Counted from the stretch's first letter, positions 44,377 through 53,450 are shown. The stretch is DNA of 64,000 bases from CAWFZT01 sp963820415 (GCA_963820415.1 CAWFZT010000015.1:65040-129039), one strand, 5' to 3'. Numbers and translations: made by a program. Notes: generated from the letters alone by a model not told the origin.

Positions 44377-45654
44377 TTATAGAATAATGGGGATTGTATT
44401 AGTTGCACGTGGCATGACTGCAATTTGGGATTCTGCCGAAAATCCAGCCTGTACTTTCGCAAATGCCTCCTGCAAGTTATTGGCAGGTTCCAGGAGTAGG
44501 CTTGATACCATTTTGGCGTTCATCTCTGAAACTAAAACAATGTGGATGCGTACTCCTTCTCGGGCTACCTGGAATGCCTTGTGCGGTCCAACTCGAAAAC
44601 CCTCCCGTTTAAACTTCTCAAAGACCTCCGGAAAAGTGCGGATATCCTGCATGAAAGATTCGTAGGACTGGCTACCGCTACCTTCTGGACATGCAGCGAC
44701 CAGGATGATTGTCCCTCCATCCCTGGTTAGCAGAGCTGAGTGAGTTAGAGCTTTTTGAGATTGATAAAAATTAATATCTTTGGGGTGGCCCCCGACAGAT
44801 GCGATCACTACATCGTAAAGATGGTGGACGTAGGTCTGGCAAATGTTGCGCGCTTCCGGAATGCCGGCCCGCATGACTGCTGCCGGATCTCCAGCGTAAG
44901 CATTTACAATTTGTTTGTTACTGTTCAATATGGCATTTACGGCAAAATGGATGCCGATCATTTTACCAATTTGTTCGATATCTTGCCTCAGAGGGTTTTG
45001 ATCGTACTCCCCGATAACCGAGTTTTTGTCAACCAGCATGGCGTGGTTGTGATTGATGGTGTCCCTGCCAGCCAGGCCTATCGCCGCGCTCTTCACTCCT
45101 CCAGAAAAGCCCGCGAAATGGTGCGGCTCAATATCTCCAACCACGATGCGCAGGTCGGATTGGTAGAAAAGTTTATTGGACAGAACATTTGTTCCATTTT
45201 GGGTTGAGCCAAGTTCAACCAGGTTATTGATGTCATCGCAGTTATGTGACACGACAGCATATTTTTCAATAATCTCTGAAGGAAGGATGCGTGGGTATTC
45301 AGTAGACGGCATAGGTTGGTGCGTTCCAGTGGCGATGAAAAGGCGGATTGCTTTTGAAGGGATACCGATTCGTTCCAGTTCCTGAAGCAGGGGAGGCAGT
45401 AATAACTGATGCGGGACTGGGCGAGTTTTATCGTTTACAGCAATGGCAACCGACCTGGCCTTAGCATAATCCGGCAAGGAGGATCCAATGGGAGAGAGTA
45501 TTGCCTGCCTGACTATCTGCAGGGGATCTGGGGCAGCCGGGACGTCTGAAGGAGCGATGACATCTACATTGTAGTTTTCGGGAATTTCTAGCTCCTGAAA
45601 TATTTTGCCGTAAGGGAGATATAAATTCAAAGCAGAGCTCCTAACCAGTGACAT
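44377..45654 (-). CDS. larA: Nickel-dependent lactate racemase family protein (LarA-like)
   Basis: A 425-residue protein of the LarA family (DUF2088 domain first), which uses a nickel pincer nucleotide to racemise 2-hydroxyacids. The segments RPVPHQLLLPPLLQEL and FIATGTHQPM are family signatures; GDIEPHHFAGFSGGVKSAAIG holds the two catalytic histidines, and VIASVGGHPKDINFYQSQKAL is also typical. LarB, LarC and LarE needed to make the cofactor are not in the window. Other LarA homologues act on malate or other 2-hydroxyacids, so lactate is not certain. Confidence 0.9.
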   Translation of the reverse strand: MSLVRSSALNLYLPYGKIFQELEIPENYNVDVIAPSDVPAAPDPLQIVRQAILSPIGSSLPDYAKARSVAIAVNDKTRPVPHQLLLPPLLQELERIGIPSKAIRLFIATGTHQPMPSTEYPRILPSEIIEKYAVVSHNCDDINNLVELGSTQNGTNVLSNKLFYQSDLRIVVGDIEPHHFAGFSGGVKSAAIGLAGRDTINHNHAMLVDKNSVIGEYDQNPLRQDIEQIGKMIGIHFAVNAILNSNKQIVNAYAGDPAAVMRAGIPEARNICQTYVHHLYDVVIASVGGHPKDINFYQSQKALTHSALLTRDGGTIILVAACPEGSGSQSYESFMQDIRTFPEVFEKFKREGFRVGPHKAFQVAREGVRIHIVLVSEMNAKMVSSLLLEPANNLQEAFAKVQAGFSAESQIAVMPRATNTIPIIL

Positions 45655-45660
45655 TTGGGA

Positions 45661-45835
45661 TCAGGCTTGATTCAGCCCGGTATTAATGGCTGCTGCTACC
45701 TCATCTGCGCGCATTGAGATACAGTTAATGGATACGGTTCTCACCAGTGGGTGGCTGGGCTTTGACTAGACTTTCCAGGTGTTCAATGTAACCTCGGATT
45801 TTTGGGTCAACAGCAGTAAGGTCTGGGCGGTCCAT
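45661..45835 (-). pseudogene. Small frameshifted ORF of unknown function
   Basis: ATG 45835 opens a 36-residue frame (MDRPDLTAVDPKIRGYIEHL) with a TAA at 45725-45727. An adjoining frame then reads VRTVSINCISMRADEVAAAI to a TGA at 45661-45663. Both halves read like coding sequence and would join into roughly 57 residues through one base shift. I do not recognise the family. It lies upstream of larA on the same strand. Confidence 0.35.
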
Positions 45836-46411
45836 GTTTTTCTCACTATCGATAAGATGAGTTTATTTTATCATCGGAAAGAATTCCTCAGTAGGGGAGT
45901 GGTTTCTATTATCATCATCAATTAGAATGCGGAGAATCATTATTCATGAGGAAGAGGGAATACTCACTGATCAATGGAAGCCAATTCCCTCAACTCTCTC
46001 TACAAACTTATTTTCAATGAAAACCTGGTGGGGGAAAGGGTCTCGACTGATATATCCAGAAATATAGAAATATATTATTATGGTTTCGATAAGTATTATT
46101 ATCACAAGCATAAGTAGATCCACCATTTAGTAACTGTATTATGGAAAATAAAGCTTTCCTATATTCTAGGTGCAACGCTGCTGTGGTCTTCCATCAAAAT
46201 ACCAAGCTATTGTGATACAAATTTTCCCCCACCAGTTCTGAAGATAAACTCTTGAGCAGTTGCAATATATCAATTTTATTTCTCAGGTAATTTGCTTCAA
46301 TAATAATTCATCTATACGCAATTGTCAGACATCTGTGGTTTTCCCATAAGCGAGAGACTTCACGATCAATAACATAGAAGGGATATAATTAGGTTGTCGC
46401 GGATAAGATCT
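45836..46411. other. AT-rich intergenic region upstream of the recombinase
   Basis: A 576-bp stretch without a coding frame or RNA gene I can support. It is noticeably richer in A/T than its surroundings. It contains one 13-bp inverted repeat pair, CTGGTGGGGGAAA at 46025-46037 and TTTCCCCCACCAG at 46223-46235. A TATAAT at 46384-46389 may be the -10 box for the recombinase gene, but no good -35 is present. Confidence 0.5.
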
Positions 46412-47413
46412 ATGAGTGAACCATTGGTTTCCAGGGAATTTTCTGTTTCCAAGGCAGTCGCTGGCTTTCTCCAGAGTATCAGCCAGGCGCGGAGTCTTAA
46501 TACAGCCCGAACTTACAAGAATGCCATGCAAGCTTACCTGGGGATGCTGCACTCTCGCAAGATCGACCCGGATAGTCTAGAAATCACAGGGCTATCTGAA
46601 GATTCAATTGCCTGGATGGCTACCTACCTCAAGGACCACGCCCCTACTACAGAGCGGCTCTATCTAACGGCGATTGCCAGGTTCTTTGAATATCTTGCCG
46701 CCGAAAACCTCGCCTCTGTCAATCTTCCTCGCATCCGTTTATTAATCCAACAGCGCGCTCGCCGGCCGGGAATCCGTTTGCCACAGTTTCCTAAAGAATT
46801 TATCGAAAAAGTGTTGGACTACGTGGTGGATCGGGTAAACGCATCTCCTGAAGATGAAATCGACCAGCTTCGTAATCTGCGTGATCGGGCTTTTCTATTG
46901 ACCCTGGCTGATACAGGCCTGCGCGTCCATGAAGCTTGCAACCTTCGCCGCGGCGATCTTGACTGGAACGAAGGGCGCGCTCTGGTCACGGGAAAAGGCG
47001 ATCGCCAGGCAGTTGTGCGCTTTTCTAAACGATGTCAACTGGCTTTGAAGGATTATTTATCCGCGCGTTCAAGCCTGGATGGCAGCACTGGAAAACCCCT
47101 TAGTTCTTTACCCTTATTTGCCCGCCATGACAAAGGAGCAGGGAAGAAAATCAAAGCAATCACACCCACCACTGGACGGAATATCGTTGCTGAACGTGTG
47201 CGAGAATCTTTAGGTGCTGAGGCGGTTGGATCAATCACCCCACATTCTTTCCGGCATTACTTTGTCACGCGTGTGCTGCAGGCTTCTGGCAACCTGAAGC
47301 TTGCCCAGGAATTGGCCCGACATCGCAGCATAGCTGTGACGCAACGCTATGCACATCTATCAGACAATGAATTGGATCAGGGGTATTTCGAGATATTCGA
47401 AGAAGATCAGTAG
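46412..47413 (+). CDS. Tyrosine recombinase (XerC/D-like integrase)
   Basis: A 333-residue site-specific recombinase. The N-terminal SAM-like core-binding domain spans residues 10-115 (ARTYKNAMQAYLGML). The catalytic domain has the first Arg in LADTGLRVHEACNL, the HxxR motif in TPHSFRHYFVTRVL, a His in LARHRSIAVTQ, and the nucleophile Tyr in QRYAHLS. All catalytic residues are present. ATG 46412 is preferred to a TTG at 46394 because a TATAAT is just upstream. It could be chromosomal Xer or an element integrase; no phage gene or attachment repeats are seen. Confidence 0.9.
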   Translation: MSEPLVSREFSVSKAVAGFLQSISQARSLNTARTYKNAMQAYLGMLHSRKIDPDSLEITGLSEDSIAWMATYLKDHAPTTERLYLTAIARFFEYLAAENLASVNLPRIRLLIQQRARRPGIRLPQFPKEFIEKVLDYVVDRVNASPEDEIDQLRNLRDRAFLLTLADTGLRVHEACNLRRGDLDWNEGRALVTGKGDRQAVVRFSKRCQLALKDYLSARSSLDGSTGKPLSSLPLFARHDKGAGKKIKAITPTTGRNIVAERVRESLGAEAVGSITPHSFRHYFVTRVLQASGNLKLAQELARHRSIAVTQRYAHLSDNELDQGYFEIFEEDQ

Positions 47414-47448
47414 CTAATAAGCGCATGCTAATATTGAGGCAAATAATT

Positions 47449-48231
47449 ATGGCTATTCGGATTACTACCTGGAATATCAATGGGCTACGCGCTGCCCTGG
47501 GAAAAGGCTTATTAGATAGCCTGCAATCTTTCAAGCCAGACATATTGTGTCTGCAAGAAATAAAAACTCGCCAGGATCAGCTCGATGTGGATGCCCTGAG
47601 AAACATCCAGAATCATTTTCCACAAGCAGCTTGGAATCCGGCCCAGCGACCCGGATACAGCGGTACGGCCACCTGGGCTAATCTCGAACCTGTTTCTGTG
47701 GATATCGGAATCGGACTTGGGTTTGAAGAGTTTGACGCGGAAGGTCGTGTGATCATCAGCCGCTATGCGGATTTCTGGCTATTCAATATCTATTTTCCGA
47801 ACGGACAACGAGACCTTGGGCGCGTTCCCTATAAACTGGATTTCTATTCCCGCCTGTTAGGTTTTTGCGACCAACTTCACGCGGAAGGACAGCAGTTGAT
47901 TTTATGCGGTGATTTCAATACCGCACACAGAGAGATAGATATCCGGCATCCTCGCGAAAACTCTCACTCCACAGGCTTTTTACCAGAAGAACGGGCCTGG
48001 ATTGACCAATACCTGGCACACGGATTTATCGATGCCTTCCGCCATCTTTATCCTGACCGGGTCGAATATACCTGGTGGACCTACCTGGCCAACGCGCGTA
48101 AGAATAATGTAGGTTGGCGGCTCGATTATTTCCTGGTATCTGAAAATCTATTAAACCGGGTCGAAGATGTTATCAACCATACCCAAATAATGGGTTCCGA
48201 TCATTGCCCGGTGACGCTTGTTTTACAATGA
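47449..48231 (+). CDS. xth: Exodeoxyribonuclease III (AP endonuclease)
   Basis: A 260-residue member of the EEP nuclease fold: TTWNINGLRAAL at the start, the metal Glu in LQEIKTRQDQL, the catalytic GDFNTAHREIDI (Asp, Asn), and SDHCPV at the end. The enzyme cuts DNA at abasic sites and trims 3' ends, the key step of base excision repair. ATG 47449 has GAGG nine bases upstream; an earlier frame start is not favoured. It starts 36 bp after the recombinase. Confidence 0.95.
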   Translation: MAIRITTWNINGLRAALGKGLLDSLQSFKPDILCLQEIKTRQDQLDVDALRNIQNHFPQAAWNPAQRPGYSGTATWANLEPVSVDIGIGLGFEEFDAEGRVIISRYADFWLFNIYFPNGQRDLGRVPYKLDFYSRLLGFCDQLHAEGQQLILCGDFNTAHREIDIRHPRENSHSTGFLPEERAWIDQYLAHGFIDAFRHLYPDRVEYTWWTYLANARKNNVGWRLDYFLVSENLLNRVEDVINHTQIMGSDHCPVTLVLQ

Positions 48232-48244
48232 CAATAATTTGATT

Positions 48245-49000
48245 ATGTCTGATGCTACGATCAGATTTTATGCGGAGTTGAATATATTCCTCCAAAAGGA
48301 GCAAAAATTTACTGGCGTCCCTTTCTCATTTAGTCAGCAAGTATCGATAAAGCACGCTCTCGAATCCCTTGGTGTACCGCATACCGAGGTTGATTTGATC
48401 ATCGTCAATGGGGAATTTGTCGATTTTTCCTACATTATCCAGCAAAATGACCTGATCAGTATTTATCCAGTGTTCGAAACCATCGATATCCAGCCGATAG
48501 TTAAAGTCCGGCCATCTCCGTTACGTGTTTTGCGATTTGTTCTTGACATGCATCTGGGAAAACTGGCAGCTTATCTACGCATGCTAGGTTTTGACGCCGA
48601 TTATTCCAACAATCGCCAGGATGAAGAATTGACCGCCATTTCGATTAATAACGACCGAATTCTACTAACACGCGATACCGGTTTATTGAAACGTAAGATA
48701 ATCACGCATGGTTATTTTGTTCATGAAATTGATCCACGCCGGCAGGTCGTAGAAGTATTGAAAAGGTTCGACCTGGTTGGCGCTATTCACCCTTTTCAAC
48801 GCTGTTTACGCTGCAATGGCTTAGTGACCGTAACTTCTGCCGATAAGGTTGAAGGCCTGATACCCCTAGGCGTGGAATCCATGTATTACGATTTTTTTCA
48901 ATGTCAGGATTGCGGCCGGATCTATTGGAATGGAACCCATTACAAGCGGATGGTGCAGTTTATCGATAGTATTTTACGAATTGAAAATAGCCATATGTAA
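48245..49000 (+). CDS. Mut7-C RNAse domain protein with ubiquitin-like N-domain
   Basis: A 251-residue protein. Residues 1-85 resemble a ThiS/MoaD ubiquitin-like fold (FYAELNIFLQKEQ, VNGEFVDFSYIIQQNDLISI). From about 90 is the Mut7-C PIN-like domain: VLDMHLGKLAAYLRMLGFDADY, RILLTRDTGLLKR, and a zinc ribbon of CLRC and CQDC pairs. The Mut7-C domain is predicted to have RNase activity through PIN-type acidic residues (D in VLDMHLG, D in TRDTG). It begins 13 bp after xth; the ATG at 48245 is a better start than one overlapping xth. Confidence 0.85.
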   Translation: MSDATIRFYAELNIFLQKEQKFTGVPFSFSQQVSIKHALESLGVPHTEVDLIIVNGEFVDFSYIIQQNDLISIYPVFETIDIQPIVKVRPSPLRVLRFVLDMHLGKLAAYLRMLGFDADYSNNRQDEELTAISINNDRILLTRDTGLLKRKIITHGYFVHEIDPRRQVVEVLKRFDLVGAIHPFQRCLRCNGLVTVTSADKVEGLIPLGVESMYYDFFQCQDCGRIYWNGTHYKRMVQFIDSILRIENSHM

Positions 49001-49010
49001 TAGGCTATTT
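48985..49010. terminator. Hairpin between convergent genes
   Basis: AAATAGCC at 48985-48992 pairs with GGCTATTT at 49003-49010, around a 10-nt loop, overlapping the stops of the two convergent genes (Mut7-C and TPR). It could stop transcription from both sides. There is no long T tract, so it is only a candidate. Confidence 0.35.
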
Positions 49011-49979
49011 CGTTGGAGTCATTTCCGGTGTTGGCAACTGGCTGTTCATGCTTTGCAACATCATGGCCATACTGATCTTAATTGTGGCGGCGAGTTCGGA
49101 TTTTCCCTGGGCATCAGCCAGGGTGAAAGCCTGATTATAGTTATTCAGCGCTGTAGTTTGGTCTCCGAGAAGTTCTTGCGATTTTCCCAGATAAAAATAC
49201 CCTTCTGCTGATTTTGGATCGTACTTGATTACTTCCTGGGCGCTGACCATCGCCGATTGTGGATCATCGGCCTGTAAGTAAAATAAGGTTCTGGTGATCA
49301 ATAACATCTCGTGGTTATTCAGAATTTTATCGGCTTGGGCAAATACTGTATTCGCCTCATCCTTTTGACCGAGTTTCATCAACAGCACGCCTTTATAAAT
49401 CAACAGATCAGTATCGTTAGGAGAGCTGGACAGGGCCAGGTTGATTTGGCTCAGAGCATTGGCATAATCGCCAGTTGACATAAGTTGTTGAGCATTGCTG
49501 ATGCTGTCGTATTTTTGCTGGGAAACTTTACTGGGAGCCAAAAAACGTTGGTAGACAAAGACCAGAGAAGCAAAAACAATCACTACGATTCCTGTGGTAA
49601 TTACAAATTTGCGAATAGCGGAACTTCTTTTTTGATCCAGCCATTGGTCGATATACCACCACCAATTCTCCGCAGGAGGATTACGGTGAGTTCTTAGCGT
49701 GCTTAACACTGCTGGCCCCCCTATCGTACGTATGAATAATCTGGCATATTTCTGAAGAGTCTTACCAATGTATTCAAACTGAGCTTCTTCAGATTTTAGA
49801 GGATGCTCCTGGGTTACGGAATTCTTTAAACGAACGCTGGCCTCATCCATCTCATATAGAATTTGCCTGGGATCGACACTCATACCCTCCTCAAGTTTTC
49901 CCAGGTTGTTATCGATTTTATCGAGCAAATCATTGAGGGACATAGCGTTGAGAAGGGATGAATTTGATTGTTTTTGCAT
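49005..49979 (-). CDS. TPR repeat protein with a membrane helix
   Basis: A 324-residue protein with a cytoplasmic N-terminal part (about 1-130), one hydrophobic helix (FVITTGIVVIVFASLVFVYQ near 133-152), and at least four tetratricopeptide repeats (ALSQINLALSSSPNDTDLLI, SAEGYFYLGKSQELLGDQT, ALNNYNQAFTLADAQG) ending at PTK. TPRs mediate protein contact; a specific role is not seen. It lies between typA and the convergent hairpin, in the same direction as typA. Confidence 0.85.
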   Translation of the reverse strand: MQKQSNSSLLNAMSLNDLLDKIDNNLGKLEEGMSVDPRQILYEMDEASVRLKNSVTQEHPLKSEEAQFEYIGKTLQKYARLFIRTIGGPAVLSTLRTHRNPPAENWWWYIDQWLDQKRSSAIRKFVITTGIVVIVFASLVFVYQRFLAPSKVSQQKYDSISNAQQLMSTGDYANALSQINLALSSSPNDTDLLIYKGVLLMKLGQKDEANTVFAQADKILNNHEMLLITRTLFYLQADDPQSAMVSAQEVIKYDPKSAEGYFYLGKSQELLGDQTTALNNYNQAFTLADAQGKSELAATIKISMAMMLQSMNSQLPTPEMTPTK

Positions 49980-50050
49980 TTTTGGACCTGATTTGGTTTG
50001 TATGTTTTTGTGTACATGGCTATGCGCATTTTGCCTATTTGATACGTGCT

Positions 50051-51907
50051 TTATGCATTCAGGACTTCCTTGGCCTTTTTGTTCTGCTTGCCGCGCTCTT
50101 CTGAATCCAAAATCCGCTTACGAATCCGATAATTTTGAGGCGTTACTTCTAGTAACTCATCTTCAGAAAGGTATTCAATCGCTTCATCCAGGCTCATTAT
50201 CCTGGGAGGAGTCAGCCTGACTTCAATATCTTTGTTGGATGAGCGCATATTGGTTAAATGCTTTTTCTTACATACATTAACTACAAGATCATCAGAGCGT
50301 TGGGTCTCCCCTACTACCATTCCCTCATACACCTCGACGCCTGCCCCCAAGAATAACATTCCCCTTTCTTCAGCATTCTTTAGGCCATAATTGGTGGTAA
50401 TGCCGTTCTCCCAGGCCACAATTGAACTGGTGGTCCTCGAAATAATCGGGCCGGTGAAAGGCAAATACGCATGAAAAATGGTATTCATCACGCCCATGCC
50501 ACGCGTAGCAGTTAAAAATTGGTAGCGAAATCCTAATAAACCACGCGTCGGTACCAGGTAGGTCAAGTGGACCGTGTTATCAGGATTATTGATTATATTC
50601 AGCATTTTTCCACGGCGCCCCCCCAACATTTCGACCACCGTACCAACTGTGTCTGGGCTGGTATCGATGTGCACTTCTTCGAAAGGTTCAAGAATCTCGC
50701 CCGCCGCGCCATCGCGGAGGATGGCTTCCGGTTTTGAGACGATGAACTCATACCCTTCTCGGCGCATTGTCTCTATCAATATAGCAAGGTGAAGCTCACC
50801 GCGGCCGGACACCAGGAAAGTATCGGTTGTCTCCGTTTCAGTTACCCTCAAAGAAACGTTGCTACGCAGCTCTGCCAACAAACGCTCGCGCAAATTGCGC
50901 GAGGTGCCCCATTTAGCTTCCCGGCCAGCAAATGGCGATGTATTTACCCCAAAGGTCATCCGCACGGTTGGTTCTTCAATCCGTATCGGAGGTAATGAAA
51001 CAGGATTTTCCGGGTCTGCCAGCGTCTCGCCGATGCCAATCCCTTCTAATCCTGCCACAGCGATTATCTCTCCAGCCTCCGCCTGCTCGACTTCAACCTT
51101 CTCCAGGTTCTGATAAATATAAAGGTAGCGGGCACGCTCCATAAACACTTCACCGTTTACTTTTATCCGCGCCATACTTTGGCCAACTTTGATCTTCCCG
51201 GCATGAATGCGGCCTACTGCGGTAACTCCACGGTAATCATCGTAACCCAGGTTAGTAACCAGCATCTGAAATGGTGCATCCATGTCGACCATAGGAGGTG
51301 GAATATGGCGCAAAATCTCAAGAAAAAGGGGCTGAAGGTTCGATTCCAGTTGAGGAGTCAAGCCAGCCTGGCCGGTCACCGCATTTGCATAAATGATCGG
51401 AAAATCCGCCTGGGGATCAGTAGCGCCCAGTTCAATGAACAGGTCAAAGGTTGAATTCAAACTCCGATCAGGGTCGGCGTCTTTACGATCCATTTTATTG
51501 ATCACCACAATGGCGCGATGTCCCATCTCCAGGGCTTTCTTAAGCACAAAGCGAGTTTGAGGCATGGGTCCTTCGGCTGCATCCACCAGCAGCAAGACCC
51601 CATCTACCATGTTCATGACGCGCTCAACTTCACCGCCAAAATCAGCGTGTCCTGGAGTATCCACGATATTTATTTTTACCAATGCTCCAGTATCAGGGTT
51701 CGGGATGGTGATCGCCGTATTCTTGGCTAATATTGTGATACCACGTTCGCGTTCAAGATCATTCGAATCCATCACACGATCGATTAACTGTTGATTTTCG
51801 CGAAAAACTTTTGACTGCCTTAGCATTCCGTCAACCAGGGTCGTTTTACCATGGTCGACGTGTGCGATAATTGCAATGTTCCTGAGATCTTTTCTCTCTT
51901 CAATCAT
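50051..51907 (-). CDS. typA: Ribosome-associated GTPase TypA/BipA
   Basis: A 618-residue translational GTPase. G1 is AHVDHGKTTLVD, G2 RGITILAKN, G3 DTPGHADFGG, G4 NKMDR. Domain II (IGRIHAGKIKVGQ-like) and domain V with GRRGKMLNI and the C-terminal NLKNAEERGM-type segment follow. TypA supports ribosome assembly and stress growth. It is divergent from patatin with the IS pair inserted between them. Start ATG 51907; no alternative is needed. Confidence 0.97.
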   Translation of the reverse strand: MIEERKDLRNIAIIAHVDHGKTTLVDGMLRQSKVFRENQQLIDRVMDSNDLERERGITILAKNTAITIPNPDTGALVKINIVDTPGHADFGGEVERVMNMVDGVLLLVDAAEGPMPQTRFVLKKALEMGHRAIVVINKMDRKDADPDRSLNSTFDLFIELGATDPQADFPIIYANAVTGQAGLTPQLESNLQPLFLEILRHIPPPMVDMDAPFQMLVTNLGYDDYRGVTAVGRIHAGKIKVGQSMARIKVNGEVFMERARYLYIYQNLEKVEVEQAEAGEIIAVAGLEGIGIGETLADPENPVSLPPIRIEEPTVRMTFGVNTSPFAGREAKWGTSRNLRERLLAELRSNVSLRVTETETTDTFLVSGRGELHLAILIETMRREGYEFIVSKPEAILRDGAAGEILEPFEEVHIDTSPDTVGTVVEMLGGRRGKMLNIINNPDNTVHLTYLVPTRGLLGFRYQFLTATRGMGVMNTIFHAYLPFTGPIISRTTSSIVAWENGITTNYGLKNAEERGMLFLGAGVEVYEGMVVGETQRSDDLVVNVCKKKHLTNMRSSNKDIEVRLTPPRIMSLDEAIEYLSEDELLEVTPQNYRIRKRILDSEERGKQNKKAKEVLNA

Positions 51908-52012
51908 TCTATGGATACTTCCACGATCCTACTTGCATGTAAAAACCCCGCCCCACCAGCCGAGGACGTATAGTTGACTACATATAATATCAGAGCCAAA
52001 GCAAAAAGGGAA

Positions 52013-52028
52013 GGGATAATTTATTATC
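52013..52028. repeat. Target-site duplication, copy 1 (16 bp)
   Basis: GGGATAATTTATTATC, immediately before the left end of the first insertion sequence. The same 16 bp lie between the two elements and after the second. The inner part GATAAT-TT-ATTATC is an inverted repeat, so the target was itself a small palindrome. Confidence 0.9.
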
Positions 52029-53434
52029 TGTTAGCGATAAGTAGTAGAGTCCCCTTTACGACAAGTTAAAATGTCCCCATTGAAAGGGCGACAGAATGGA
52101 CCTACTGACGATGAGCAAGAAAGAGTTAAGCCGCATGGAAGTGATGGGGCGGTTGCAAGAGAAGAGGATGACGCAAAAGGTGGCTGCGAAAATTATGGGG
52201 GTTAGCGAACGGCAAGTTAAGCGGCTGTGGAAACGGTATCGAGAAAAGGGGGCGAGCGGGCTGGTATGCGGGCGGCGTGGGAAACCGAGCAACAACCGGA
52301 TGAGGGCAGAGAAGGTGCAAGCGGCGGTAGATTGGCTGCATCGTCGTTATGCAGATTTTGGTCCAACCCTGGCCTGCGAGAAATTGGTAGAGAAACATGG
52401 GTTGAAGCTATCGGTGGGGAGTGTACGCAAGATCATGATCGAGGAGGAGTTGTGGAAGCCGAAGAAAGGTCGGAAGGTAGGAGTGCACCAGATGCGGGAG
52501 CGGCGGGCATGCAGAGGGGAACTGGTGCAGGTGGATGGTTCGCCGTACGACTGGTTTGAAGGGCGAGCTGCGGAATGCACCCTGCTGGTGTTCATTGACG
52601 ATGCCACCGGCAAACTGGGGCAGTTATTGTTCGTGAAAAGCGAGAGCTTTTTCAGCTATTGCCGGGCGACGGAAGGCTATTTGGCCCGCCACGGCAAGCC
52701 AGTCGCCTTCTACAGCGACAAACATGGTGTTTTCCGGGTTAATCAACCTGCGGCAGGTTCTTCGGACGCCCTGACCCAATTTGGGCGGGCCATGCAGGCA
52801 CTGGATATCCAGATCCTCTGTGCCAATACCCCGCAGGCCAAAGGCCGGGTTGAGCGGGTCAACCAGACCCTCCAAGATCGCCTACCCAAAGAACTCCGTT
52901 TGCGTGGCATCTCTGACTGGCAAGCAGGCAATGCCTTCCTGCCAGAATTCATGGACGATTTCAATCGCCGCTTTGCAGTCCAGCCCAGAAGCCAATTTGA
53001 CGCCCATCGCCCGCTCTCCCCGCAGGACAACCCCGCCCGTCTCTTCACCTGGCAGGAGACACGCATTCTCTCCAAGAACCTGACCCTGCAGTTTAACAAG
53101 GTCGTCTACCAGATCCAGACCGAGCGCCCCTCCTACGCCATGCGCAATGCGGCCGTGACTGTCTGCCTGGATGACCAGGGAAACATCACCATCCTCTATA
53201 AAGGCAAACCCTTGAACTACACCGTTTTTCACCAGCAAGCCAAACAATCCGAAGTCGTGCAGTCCAAACAAATCGACCAAGCCCTCCTCAACCAAAGCAA
53301 GGCTCACAAGCCTGCTCCCAATCACCCCTGGCACAATCGCTTTGCCACCCCGCTTTCGAATAGTAGAGATTGTCCCCCTCCAGGGGACATCTCTACTTCG
53401 CGCAATTAGGGGACATTTCTACTTAACGTTGACA
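52029..53434 (+). mobile_element. IS1202-like (ISNCY) insertion sequence, copy 1
   Basis: A 1406-bp element. The left end TGTTAGCGATAAGTAGTAGA matches the inverted right end, which reads from outside TGTCAACGTTAAGTAGAAAT and then GTCCCCT. Both ends carry several copies of an AGTAGAGATGTCCCC-like motif, including a hairpin pair at about 53363-53399. It has one transposase gene and is flanked by the 16-bp duplication. Copy 2 lies directly behind in the same orientation. Confidence 0.92.
52096..53409 (+). CDS. IS1202-like (ISNCY family) transposase, copy 1
   Basis: A 437-residue DDE transposase. An N-terminal helix-turn-helix (TQKVAAKIMGVSERQVKRLW, about 26-45) is followed by a second DNA-binding part and an rve domain with the three acidic residues: Asp in LVQVDGSPYDW, Asp in AFYSDKHGVF, Glu in AKGRVERVNQTL. 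No inactivating change is seen, so it may be active. It differs from copy 2 at four residues: Arg13 here, and near the end PPPGDISTSRN. Confidence 0.93.
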   Translation: MDLLTMSKKELSRMEVMGRLQEKRMTQKVAAKIMGVSERQVKRLWKRYREKGASGLVCGRRGKPSNNRMRAEKVQAAVDWLHRRYADFGPTLACEKLVEKHGLKLSVGSVRKIMIEEELWKPKKGRKVGVHQMRERRACRGELVQVDGSPYDWFEGRAAECTLLVFIDDATGKLGQLLFVKSESFFSYCRATEGYLARHGKPVAFYSDKHGVFRVNQPAAGSSDALTQFGRAMQALDIQILCANTPQAKGRVERVNQTLQDRLPKELRLRGISDWQAGNAFLPEFMDDFNRRFAVQPRSQFDAHRPLSPQDNPARLFTWQETRILSKNLTLQFNKVVYQIQTERPSYAMRNAAVTVCLDDQGNITILYKGKPLNYTVFHQQAKQSEVVQSKQIDQALLNQSKAHKPAPNHPWHNRFATPLSNSRDCPPPGDISTSRN

Positions 53435-53450
53435 GGGATAATTTATTATC
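53435..53450. repeat. Target-site duplication, copy 2 (16 bp)
   Basis: The same 16 bp as at 52013-52028, shared as the junction between the two tandem elements. A single copy between them means the second copy entered at, or was duplicated through, the same site. Confidence 0.9.

Noticed and set aside
44755..45207. Open frame of 150 residues on the plus strand opposite larA
   Set aside because: larA has intact catalytic motifs over the same bases on the other strand; the plus frame has no family signature.
46412..47413. Recombinase as integrase of a genomic island or phage
   Set aside because: No tRNA target, attachment repeats, phage or plasmid genes are near it; housekeeping genes follow directly.
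52013..52040. Possible dif-like Xer site at the IS target (ATAAT...ATTAT)
   Set aside because: The spacing between the two arms is only 2-4 bases, not the 6 of a dif site, and the arms do not match the Xer consensus on both sides.
52882..53334. Minus-strand open frame of 150 residues inside the IS transposase, repeated in copy 2
   Set aside because: It occurs in both copies only because they are near-identical; the rve catalytic residues are on the plus strand.
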